Virus record (IMG/VR): IMGVR_UViG_3300046171_000023
Span: 1-51,846 of that record
DNA from: a virus
DNA length: 51,846 nucleotides
Direction: 5' to 3' (one strand)
In this document: in pieces, positions 10,215-18,051 of the stretch
Position numbering within the stretch: the first letter of the stretch is position 1
Layout of the letters: each line of letters opens with the position of its first letter
Translations under genes and position numbers: made by a program
The notes under the pieces: generated by a model
Told to the model about the DNA's origin: nothing
What the model saw: only the letters and a program-made list of their open reading frames with translations
Databases searched by the model: none

Positions 10215-10557
10215 ATGAATTGGTTTGAAAACAAAACTACACAACTTATTGCTTTGGTAGGTATAGTAGGAACACTAGCCGGATTTGGTTATCAAGGAGC
10301 AGAGTACGTTAATAGATTAGAAAATCTTGAAGCTGCTGTTGGTGGTATTGCAGATACCGAAGATGCTCAAAAGATAATTGAAGAAAGGTTTGGTAAGATA
10401 GAAACATCGGTTCAATTTCTAGAAAAAGAAATAGACAACATATCTATTCCTGATGTCACTGAAATTAAAACCGACATTGCTACCATTAAAGCAGGACATT
10501 CAAGTTTAAATATAAGAAATAGATAAACTAGAAACTGGTAATCCTTTAGCAGGTTAG
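10215..10557 (+). pseudogene. Small single-TM coiled-coil protein, 3' end frameshifted
   Basis: TAGGAGAATATT precedes ATG 10215. The product has one N-terminal transmembrane helix (about residues 9-26, with QLIALVGIVGTLAGFGYQ) followed by a heptad-like segment (NRLENLEAAVGG... to EIKTDIATIKAGHSSLN). The literal frame stops at 10526 with the odd tail IRNR. Dropping one A near 10513 continues the coiled coil as EIDKLETGNPLAG and stops at 10557 (113 residues). Last gene of the rightward late unit, ending five bases before a convergent gene. A membrane-anchored lysis accessory is possible but unproven. Confidence 0.6.
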
Positions 10558-10561
10558 TTTT

Positions 10562-10774
10562 TTAAAAATTTAAACTCTCTTTGAAAGAAGTTATGTAAAT
10601 CTCCAAGCTTATGATTACCGTGCGGAGGATTGGTTTGATTACGTCTCTCTCATCAAGAGGGAATATTTACATCAACCATATCCTCCGGTATCATACTAAA
10701 CTCTGTAACTATTCATTGTTCCGTGTAAGAAGCACTTTAAAACTTACTAAGTTCGCTTCACTTTTATTAACCAT
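10562..10774 (-). pseudogene. Short gene downstream of nrdB, frame broken twice (tentative)
   Basis: ATG 10774 overlaps the nrdB 3' end and has GGAG six bases upstream (GGAGAGTGATAATG). It encodes MVNKSEANLVSFKVLLTRNNE before a stop. Removing one C from the CCC near 10660 and adding one base near 10711 joins this to EFSMIPEDMVDVNIPLDER and then to a segment ending YITSFKESLNF at 10562. Start and end are in the same frame (71 codons), so the two breaks compensate. I do not recognise the product. Tentative, because it depends on two corrections in a region where other genes show the same damage. Confidence 0.4.
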
Positions 10775-11750
10775 TATCACTCTCCAAGTTTGCAAAGGTT
10801 ATTTTATCCTGTCTACCACGTAGTCCTGCTTTCATATAAGAAGTAGCACGACCTTCAAAGAAGTTCTGATGTTCAACACCCATCACTTCATCCAACCAAC
10901 CTAAAGGATTCTCACGTTGGTCATAGTTTGTTTTAAGACCAAGCTGTAACAATCTTCTATCGGCTATGTATCTATTGTAAGCATACATATCTTTCTTGGT
11001 AAGACCTTCAAGGTCTCCCATATCAAACACTAGGTCTAAGAATTTATCTTCTAGTGTTACCATCTGTCTACAAATCTCATAGAGTTCTGCTTTAAAATCA
11101 TCTGTCCATATCTCTATGTTCTCTTGGATAAACTCTCTAAACAACTTAGTCATAGCTTCAACGTGCATAGACTCATCACGTATAGAGTAAGTAACTATCT
11201 GTCCCATACCTTTCATCTTACCAAACCTTGGAAAGTTTAACAAGATTGCAAAGCTTGAGAACAACTGTAGTCCTTCTGTAAAAGCTGAATAGACTGCTAA
11301 AGTTTTTGCAATACTTTTCTTATCAGACTTAGTTGTTTTAATCTTGTGAACATACTCGTGTTTGTCTGCCATCTCCTCGTACTCGGCAAAAGCTTTGTAC
11401 TCTATCTCAGGCATACCAACTGTATCAAGCAGTAAGCTGTATGCATGTTGATGAATAGATTCCATGTTTGCAAACGAACCCATCATCATTCTTGCTTCTG
11501 GCTTTTTAAATATAGGCATATACTTATCTATATATCCTGAAGCTACATCTACATCTGATTGAGTAAACAATCTAAATATTTGTGTAAGTAAATGTTTTTC
11601 TTCAGGCGATACATCTTGCCAGTCTTTAACATCTGTATGCAAAGGTACAGATTCAGGCATCCAATGCATTTGATTTTGTAATTTATAATACTCATACATC
11701 CATGGGTATTCGAAAGGTTTATAATAATCTCTAGTCTTGAGTAAACTCAC
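10767..11750 (-). CDS. nrdB: Class I ribonucleotide reductase, beta subunit
   Basis: A 327-residue dimetal-carboxylate protein that makes the radical for reduction of ribonucleotides to deoxyribonucleotides. Metal ligands are visible at the expected spacing: D66, E97 and H100 (MESIH), E159 (FTEG), E193 and H196 (RDESMH). Y104 sits four residues after H100, as the radical tyrosine Y122 does in E. coli NrdB. The product is shorter than E. coli NrdB (376), as is usual for phage versions. Its start overlaps the small gene upstream by 20 bases. It belongs to the operon nrdA - 2OG oxygenase - small protein - nrdB, which supplies dNTPs for replication. Confidence 0.95.
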   Translation of the reverse strand: MSLLKTRDYYKPFEYPWMYEYYKLQNQMHWMPESVPLHTDVKDWQDVSPEEKHLLTQIFRLFTQSDVDVASGYIDKYMPIFKKPEARMMMGSFANMESIHQHAYSLLLDTVGMPEIEYKAFAEYEEMADKHEYVHKIKTTKSDKKSIAKTLAVYSAFTEGLQLFSSFAILLNFPRFGKMKGMGQIVTYSIRDESMHVEAMTKLFREFIQENIEIWTDDFKAELYEICRQMVTLEDKFLDLVFDMGDLEGLTKKDMYAYNRYIADRRLLQLGLKTNYDQRENPLGWLDEVMGVEHQNFFEGRATSYMKAGLRGRQDKITFANLESDNG

Positions 11751-11952
11751 GGAAGTTCTCCTGTAATGTTGTTAATAATTCTGATGCTTCAGCATAATCT
11801 TTTAATAAATTATCTATTGTTTCAATAAAGTTAGGATGGTCAGCCACTCCTACTTGATAATCTAATAGAACATCTAAGTTTGCTTTAGCTACTTGTTTGT
11901 CTGCTTCATATTTTAATTCCAAAGCACGGAATAAGTTTTGTCTTATATTCAT
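11731..11952 (-). CDS. Small helical protein between 2OG oxygenase and nrdB
   Basis: A 73-residue, charged, probably all-helical protein (MNIRQNLFRALELKYEADKQ...). It overlaps the oxygenase 3' end by four bases and the nrdB start by 20, so all three are translationally coupled. No catalytic motif or membrane segment is visible. Its fixed place in the nucleotide-metabolism operon suggests a role with RNR, but that is only inference from position. Confidence 0.7.
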   Translation of the reverse strand: MNIRQNLFRALELKYEADKQVAKANLDVLLDYQVGVADHPNFIETIDNLLKDYAEASELLTTLQENFREFTQD

Positions 11953-12638
11953 ATTTTATCCTTGTTAAAACAATTTAAATTAGCAGCTACAGTTCTACGT
12001 TCTCCTTTACCAAAAAAAGGATATACCATGTGCTGTAACCATGATGGAAACATAAGTTGTCGTCCTACTTTAGGTTGCATTACAACTGATTGAGAGGGTC
12101 TTAATCTTTCAGAATCCATTAAACTATTTATTCCATAATTAAATGCAATAAAACCGTCACATGCTCCTGAACTATTATATAAGTCATAGCTTTCCAAAGG
12201 ATTTTCTCCTTGCTTTCCTATTTGTTTAGGAACTTTAGTCCATGCAGTTGTACTGATACCCATAAAAGTTTTAGTTCCGTGGTCATGTATAGGATTGTAG
12301 TCTCCTTCATAACTATGAACAGACCATAACTCATCTATGTCTATCATCTTACCTGTATGTCTTGTACCTGTTACATTATTATAAACATCTAAATAATTAA
12401 CTGCCATGCTTGTAATAAATTTATAATACTCTTCTAGTAGAGGGTCTTCGTGGTCCATTAATAATTGTTGTCCTCTATGTATTTGACCAACTAAAGTACC
12501 AGCTAAAGACTTTCTTTTTTTATCTTTGTACAGTTTATCTAAATAATTATTTAAACTATCTATCATTTCTTCGGGGAGTTGTGCCTCTAGCATAATAACA
12601 GAAGGCAACGAATGAACTTGTATTTTTATATCTTCCAT
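11949..12638 (-). CDS. 2OG-Fe(II) oxygenase-like protein (double-stranded beta-helix)
   Basis: Start set at ATG 12638 (AAGGATAGT upstream) rather than a GTG four codons earlier; 229 residues. The pattern NPIHDHG (H118, H120), a distal histidine in FPSWLQHMVYPF (H203) and GERRTVAAN (R214) match the putative 2-oxoglutarate/Fe(II) oxygenase family common in marine phages. H118/H120/H203 would bind iron and R214 would bind 2-oxoglutarate. It lies between nrdA and the small gene before nrdB. The substrate is unknown: protein, nucleotide or lipid hydroxylation are all possible. Confidence 0.85.
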   Translation of the reverse strand: MEDIKIQVHSLPSVIMLEAQLPEEMIDSLNNYLDKLYKDKKRKSLAGTLVGQIHRGQQLLMDHEDPLLEEYYKFITSMAVNYLDVYNNVTGTRHTGKMIDIDELWSVHSYEGDYNPIHDHGTKTFMGISTTAWTKVPKQIGKQGENPLESYDLYNSSGACDGFIAFNYGINSLMDSERLRPSQSVVMQPKVGRQLMFPSWLQHMVYPFFGKGERRTVAANLNCFNKDKI

Positions 12639-12639
12639 A

Positions 12640-14535
12640 CTATCCTTCACATGCTATACATTCTACATCGTCTAAACGAATCCTTGGAATTTTTGTGTTT
12701 ACATTTTCTACGTTTCTAGCTGCATTAGTTCTAAAGTAATACAACGATTTTAATTTATTCATACCATACCAATGTACATCATTTACATATTGCATATATT
12801 CATCATGCACTTTTTGCGACTCTGTACTTTTAGGTAAAGTAAAAAATAAATTTACTGACTGAGCTTGACAAACAAACTCTTGTCTTTTATAAGCATGTTC
12901 TACAATCCATATCTGATTTATTTCATTAGCAGTTTTAAATATTTCTTTTTCTTTATCAGTAAGTATATCTAGGTGTTGTACTGAACCTTCATTAGCTGAT
13001 ATATCTTTCCAAACTGTATCTAATTTTTTGCCTTTAAGTCCTTTACTTTTAAAAACCTTTTCAAGGTACTTATTTTTAACTTGGTAAGAACCGGATAAGG
13101 TTTTGTGAGTATAGCAATTAGCCCTATAAGGCTCAATACTAGGGGAAGTACCACTACATATAATCCCACTACTAGCATTAGGAGCAATAGCCATAAGGTT
13201 AGCGTTACGCTTCCCCGACCCATGGATATCAGGAGCTTCCCCACGTTCAATAGCCAACTCTTTAGTCGCATCGTTAGCTTTTGATTTGATATAAAGAAAT
13301 GCTTTATAGTTAAAGCCAGTTGCATAGATACCTTCAAAAGGTATGTTCCTAGATTGGAGATATGCATGGAAGCCCATTGCACCCAACCCCAAGCTTCTCT
13401 CTCTATACGCCGAATACGCAGATTTAGTATATCCTTCTTTACCTTCTCTAACATATTTTTGGAATCTTTTAAAATTTGCACTATATTCTCCTAACTGTGT
13501 TGTGTCTATTGCGTTGTCAATATAATGTTGTAATACATTATCAAGCATGATTATTAAATCTGATATAAAGTCATCATCTTTGGACCACTTATCAAAGTGT
13601 TCTAAGTTTACAGATGATAAACAACATACTGCTGTTCGTTCTTCATCAGTTGGTAAAGTAATCTCTGAACATAAATTACTTTGTTTTATTTTAAGACCTA
13701 AATCTTTTTGTCCTTTAGGCATAGCTTCATTACATGTATCTATATTAATCATATAAGGCTCACCTGTTTCAGCTCTTGCATGAATAATCTGCCACCATAA
13801 ATCTCTAGCATTTACTATCTTAACAGCTTCATTAGTTTTAGGGTCAATCAATCTCCAATCTTCATCAAGTTCTACAGCTTTAAGAAAAGCATTAGTAATA
13901 TTAATACCATTGTGAAGATTAAGATTCTTTCTGTTTATATCTCCACCCGATTCTTTTCTCATGTTTATAAACTCTTCTATCTCTGGGTGGCTTATGTCCA
14001 TGTAAGCAGCATAGCTTCCTCTTCTTGTTGTGCCTTGATTAAAGGCTAACATCTGTGAGTCTACAACATGGATGAAAGGAATGCTTCCAGTAGAACGACT
14101 GCCATGAGCAGTTGAAATACCATTGCTCCTAATATCGCCCCAATATCCACCGATGCCTCCACCTGAACTTGCCAACCATATATTCTCGTCATAGTGAGCA
14201 GATAAACCACTCCTACTGTCAGGAACATAATTGAGGAAGCAACTGATAGGAAGCCCACGACTTGTGCCCCCGTTACTAAGTATAGGAGTGCTGAACATGA
14301 ACCAACGAGAGGAAGAGTAGTTGTAAAGTCTTTGAGCCAATTCAAAATCTGTCTCACCTTTGTATGTTGCTCCGAAGACGGAGGCTCTTGCGAATGCTTC
14401 TTGTGCATGTGTTTCGTTCTCCCAAAAATATCTATCTTTTAATGTGTCTAGACTAAACTTATCAAATGTTTTTTCTTTGTCGTAGTCTATTTCAATTCCT
14501 AAGTAAGGCTTAGTTCCTATCTTGTCTTCAATCAT
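12640..14535 (-). CDS. nrdA: Class I ribonucleotide reductase, alpha subunit
   Basis: A 631-residue catalytic subunit. Active-site residues are visible: C99 (LPISCFL), N287/C289/E291 (SNLCSEITLP), C304-C305, the radical-transfer pair Y599-Y600 (SLYYFRT), and a C-terminal CxxC (C626, C629 in ECIACEG) for re-reduction by thioredoxin or glutaredoxin. The specificity loop region includes GTTRRGSYAAYMDISHP. No N-terminal ATP-cone is present, so dATP overall-activity inhibition may be absent. First RNR gene of its operon; it overlaps the small upstream gene by eight bases. Confidence 0.96.
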   Translation of the reverse strand: MIEDKIGTKPYLGIEIDYDKEKTFDKFSLDTLKDRYFWENETHAQEAFARASVFGATYKGETDFELAQRLYNYSSSRWFMFSTPILSNGGTSRGLPISCFLNYVPDSRSGLSAHYDENIWLASSGGGIGGYWGDIRSNGISTAHGSRSTGSIPFIHVVDSQMLAFNQGTTRRGSYAAYMDISHPEIEEFINMRKESGGDINRKNLNLHNGINITNAFLKAVELDEDWRLIDPKTNEAVKIVNARDLWWQIIHARAETGEPYMINIDTCNEAMPKGQKDLGLKIKQSNLCSEITLPTDEERTAVCCLSSVNLEHFDKWSKDDDFISDLIIMLDNVLQHYIDNAIDTTQLGEYSANFKRFQKYVREGKEGYTKSAYSAYRERSLGLGAMGFHAYLQSRNIPFEGIYATGFNYKAFLYIKSKANDATKELAIERGEAPDIHGSGKRNANLMAIAPNASSGIICSGTSPSIEPYRANCYTHKTLSGSYQVKNKYLEKVFKSKGLKGKKLDTVWKDISANEGSVQHLDILTDKEKEIFKTANEINQIWIVEHAYKRQEFVCQAQSVNLFFTLPKSTESQKVHDEYMQYVNDVHWYGMNKLKSLYYFRTNAARNVENVNTKIPRIRLDDVECIACEG

Positions 14536-14794
14536 CTTGAATGTCCTGTAAATGTATAGCCATTATAGCATAATGAATTATTTTTAGCAAGTCTGCTTGA
14601 TTATATCCATTCTTTTTTCCATACCTCATAGCATACTTTATAATGTTACCAATACAAAATCCTTCTCCATGTCCGTTATCAAATATAACATCTGTTGCTT
14701 GATAATCTCCATAAGCATAATGTTTCTCATAAGTTTTATCTACATATCTTTGTATTTGTTTTATTGTTTCCCCTTCATTAAATTTATAATTCAT
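14528..14794 (-). CDS. Small DUF3310-like (SaV-type) protein
   Basis: Start set at ATG 14794 (GGAGTGGAAAAGTA upstream), 88 residues; an upstream extension would run inside the endonuclease gene. The core reads GFCIGNIIKYAMRYGKKNGYNQADLLKIIHYAI, close to the GNiiKYvxRyxxKng..DLxKaxxYi pattern of the DUF3310 family, which is widespread in phages and sometimes labelled nucleotide kinase without proof. It sits between endonuclease I and nrdA with overlaps on both sides. Confidence 0.8.
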   Translation of the reverse strand: MNYKFNEGETIKQIQRYVDKTYEKHYAYGDYQATDVIFDNGHGEGFCIGNIIKYAMRYGKKNGYNQADLLKIIHYAIMAIHLQDIQDD

Positions 14795-15221
14795 TACTTT
14801 TCCACTCCTTCGGTAAACTTTCTTCGTTATACCATGTAAAATTATTTGTCTCTGCCCATTCAGCATGAGTTCTTTTTGTTCCGTCTTTTCTTTTCTTTGC
14901 CTGTGGCATTGGGGCAAAAGGTTTCTGAAATAAAAACACTAACTCATAATCTTTTGGCAAAGCCATTCGTATATGTATATATTTACTATACTCTGCGTAA
15001 TCCCAAAACCTTCCTTTAGCTTCTATTAAAATAGTTTTATTATCTATTACTTTAACAAAGTCAGGTTCATACTTATGCTTAACAATATAATCTATATTAT
15101 CCCAATGATGTTTCCAATCTTTGAGAAGTGTTTGATGTATTTCATATTCCCAAATACTATCATACCCTTTAGGTACTCCAGTCTTTTTAGGTCTAGGTTT
15201 TCTTGGTACTCTTTTAGGCAT
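14784..15221 (-). CDS. Endonuclease I, Holliday-junction resolvase (T7 gp3-like)
   Basis: A 145-residue protein from ATG 15221 (an ATG four codons earlier is also possible). It opens with a basic patch (MPKRVPRKPRPKK) and then shows the endonuclease I active site: E25 or E27 (SIWEYEIHQ), D54 (YEPDFV) and E67-x-K69 (ILIEAKGRFW), matching T7 gp3 E20/D55/E65/K67 in spacing. It cleaves branched DNA, supporting recombination, branch trimming before packaging and host DNA breakdown. It sits in the replication block next to the exonuclease. Confidence 0.92.
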   Translation of the reverse strand: MPKRVPRKPRPKKTGVPKGYDSIWEYEIHQTLLKDWKHHWDNIDYIVKHKYEPDFVKVIDNKTILIEAKGRFWDYAEYSKYIHIRMALPKDYELVFLFQKPFAPMPQAKKRKDGTKRTHAEWAETNNFTWYNEESLPKEWKSNEL

Positions 15222-16020
15222 TATCCCACTCATAATTTTTTACAAGCTGCCAATACTTTAATATACTATTAAACATTTCTATATGTTTATTGTGTGATTC
15301 TAAATCCCAGATATGAAACAATATAATACTTGTATCTTTTCTGTCTATAAATATAGATACTCTTGTAGGATAATCTATTCCCATACCTTGACCATAAGCA
15401 GACAACTGCATACCATGTTCATCATAAACTAATTTAGCAGGGTCTTTGCCTTCAAGATTATCTTTAGTTTTAAAATCTATAAAAATATTATTAGAATATA
15501 AATCTATCTTACCACCATAGCCTTGAGGTGCACAGAAAGAATCTTCTGCTATCCATTTTTCATCAGGAAAGTTTTCATCTAACCACTTCTTAATAATTTT
15601 ATAAGGTTTGGTTTTCTTACCACCTAAAAATCCTGTTTCTATTTGACCATGGATTTTAGTTCCTTCTTTAGCTGCATTTAATCCTATGCTTTTAGCATCA
15701 GATTTACATTTATAAATAAATGATTCTAATGTTTCATCATTATAATTAGCTGCTAAATTAATAGCAGCTTTTATAGCTTGTGTAATCTTCCAATTTTCTA
15801 ATGCAGGTTTTGCAACCATGCCTAAGATAGTAGTCACAGAAGGAACAAGTCCTAAACTTTTAGCGTCTCTTAAAGTAGTATTTCTTTCTTTACCATTAGC
15901 CCCTATTAAAGTATACATTGGGTCTCCCTCTTGAGTATACCAATGTCCTGACTCGGACGTAAATTTATTATAACTATCTAATTTAGTTTTGTCAATAAGT
16001 TCTTCTTTTTTATTTGTCAT
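15214..16020 (-). CDS. PD-(D/E)XK exonuclease (RecB/Cas4-like fold)
   Basis: A 268-residue protein with the nuclease core GGKIDLYSNNIFIDFKTKDN, giving D173, D182 and K184, followed by HGMQLSAYGQG (Q205), the QxxxY element of RecB-family nucleases. Conserved marine phage features include LVPSVTTILGMVAKPAL near residues 58-73. It probably takes the place of T7 gp6 exonuclease in recombination and recycling of host nucleotides. It overlaps the small nuclease upstream by 11 bases and the endonuclease downstream by eight. Confidence 0.88.
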   Translation of the reverse strand: MTNKKEELIDKTKLDSYNKFTSESGHWYTQEGDPMYTLIGANGKERNTTLRDAKSLGLVPSVTTILGMVAKPALENWKITQAIKAAINLAANYNDETLESFIYKCKSDAKSIGLNAAKEGTKIHGQIETGFLGGKKTKPYKIIKKWLDENFPDEKWIAEDSFCAPQGYGGKIDLYSNNIFIDFKTKDNLEGKDPAKLVYDEHGMQLSAYGQGMGIDYPTRVSIFIDRKDTSIILFHIWDLESHNKHIEMFNSILKYWQLVKNYEWDNA

Positions 16021-16328
16021 TATGTTCCACCCATCTTAATTTTCTTGTATCAGGTAAGTATAATAAATACTTAACGTCTGCTTTTATTTGTTTTTTAGTT
16101 CTTGTTGTTCTTGATGTATAAGAATCTTCAGTTCTGTAATCTCTTCTAGCAGTCTTTACATCTATTAATGTTATCTTTCCTTTAGGGTCTCGAGCTACTA
16201 AGTCAATGAAACCCATCACACCCACAATTTTTAAATACTTCATAGCCATTATCCCATAACCAAGTGACTGCATAAAATTCTGCAAGGTCTCCCTTTCTAT
16301 TTGTTGAATGTTCTTTAGTGCGTTTCAT
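16010..16328 (-). pseudogene. Small PD-(D/E)XK endonuclease, one frameshift
   Basis: ATG 16328 overlaps the polymerase stop. The first frame gives MKRTKEHSTNRKGDLAEFYA... to NCGCDGFH and a stop. Removing one T from the run at 16208-16211 continues with FIDLVARDPKGKITLIDVKT and ends at 16010 as a 105-residue protein. Early Glu (KGDLAE), Asp in FIDLV and D-V-K in LIDVKT form the PD-(D/E)XK core of small resolvase-like phage endonucleases. It follows the polymerase in the replication operon. The break lies inside the catalytic core, so a literal reading would be inactive. Confidence 0.78.
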
Positions 16329-18051
16329 ACCAATTCTCTCCTATTTTGTATTCTCCTGTTAGAGGACAACGCATGTTAAAGTGTTGACTTGCTTTTCTAT
16401 AGCCTTCAACTCCTAGTTGCTCCTACAAATTCAGCTTGAGTTTCATGTACTTGCTATCTGCCATTCGTCATGAATGTTAGCTACAAACTTAGCATCAAGA
16501 GTATTTAAGTTTATTAAATCTTGTAAGATACACATAGCTTTCTTCATAGCTATTGCACCACCACCTTGTAATAAAGTATTAAGTGCAGCATGTTGACTAC
16601 GTACATATATCTTACGACCATCTAATCCTTTTAGAATCCTCGTTCAGAAGCTTTCTGTACTTTATCTTTTAAAGTTCTAAGTGAAGGTAAGTTCTTGAAA
16701 GAAAGTTTGTTTTAGTTCTTTACCTTTCTTTAATCCACCACCTGCTACACTACCTATCTTAGCATCACCTGCACCATAAACTAAAGCATATATAAATGTC
16801 TTAGCTTGGTCTCTAGTCTTTAGACCTGCAAGATTTTGATTAGTAGTATGTATGTCTCCATTAATAACTTCTTCAATATAATCAGGGTCATTCATGTAGT
16901 GTGCTAACATTCTAAGTTCTAATCCACTAGCATCTATACCTACAAGCTTTATATCCTTCAGGTACAGTCCAACATGAACGACACTCTTTACCATATGGGC
17001 TACCTGCATTAGGTACTTGTGCCATGTTAGGATTTCTATGTGTCATTCTACCTGTAATAGTACCATTAGGTATTACACTACCATGTACTCTATCTTCTTT
17101 GAGTTCATCTATCCATGATGTTACTTGAGCAATCCTCTTTTGATATAGTAAAAAGTCTGCAATTAACTTAGCTTCACGGATATGTTTAATCTTTTTCAAA
17201 GTACCTTCATCAACAATAGGCTGACCTGTAGGTGTAAATTTTACAGGCTTCCAACCAAAGTCAATAAGATATTCTCCTATTTGTTTACGACTACCAAGAT
17301 TAAAGTCTACTAGTTTTTGTCTAGTAAATGGTTTAACATTTTCTGTAGTTAAACATCTATTATATTCTTCATCAGTTAAACCACGCTTAGATAACTGTCC
17401 GTCTTTTCTAACATAAGGTGTAACTAATTTATCATCAACTAGTTTAGGTTTAAATGTATTATGAACTTCATCTTCAACAGCAAGTTGCTTTGCTTTAAGT
17501 TCAGCTAATAATTCCATAGCTTGTTTAGTATTAAAAAAGAACCCAGTCTTTTCTTGTTCTTTCATTATCTTAGCTACATCATGTTCAAGTTTAATAGATT
17601 CTTTACTAAATATATTACCTTCTTTTAATAGATAATGATATACAGATTCATTTAACTTAACATCTTGAACACAATATTCTAACATAGCAGGTGTATATTC
17701 ATCAAAGGTTTCAGGTTGTTCTTGTTTTAAAGAACCAACACGCCAACCCCAAGCTTTTAAACTATGTCCATTCTCACGAACAGGATTAAATAACCTTGAC
17801 ATTACTAGTGTGTCTTCAATACTACAATCAAACTTAGCACCATATAACTTTTCTAATACAGGAATGTCATAGCCTATAATGTTATGACCTATTAATGTAT
17901 CAGCAGTTTGTAAAAACTTAATGCCTTCTTCTATTTGAGTATTGTCAAACTTATATATATCTCCTGATACTTCTTTAGCTACAATACACCACACATTATT
18001 AGGGTCTAGTCCGTCAGCTTCTATATCAAATACTAATTTAAAATTGCTCAT
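16315..18051 (-). pseudogene. DNA polymerase, family A (T7 gp5-like), frame broken about five times in the 3' third
   Basis: Start ATG 18051 (MSNFKLVFDIEADGL), 14 bases inside the helicase 3' end. The intact part holds the 3'-5' exonuclease: D9/E11 (FDIEAD), HNIIGYDIP and the YCVQDVKL Asp. It also includes the palm entry ITGRMTHRNPNMAQVPN. After EGYK the frame shifts near 16949. Polymerase motif A (LVGIDASGLELR) and motif B (RDQAKTFIYALVYGAG) follow in the new frame. Further shifts near 16701, 16633, 16450 and 16412 are needed to read through ALNTLLQGGGAIAMKKAM, motif C (NIHDEWQ) and the end at 16315. Repaired length is about 579 residues. All catalytic motifs survive, so sequence error is more likely than decay. 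Confidence 0.88.

Noticed and set aside
10611-10823. A 70-codon plus-strand frame between the convergent gene ends
   Set aside because: No ribosome-binding site, composition unlike neighbours, and it overlaps the nrdB 3' end and the reconstructed minus-strand gene.
13020-13481. 153-codon minus-strand frame inside nrdA
   Set aside because: Shadow frame of nrdA; hydrophobic-rich translation, no start context and overlapping highly conserved RNR motifs.
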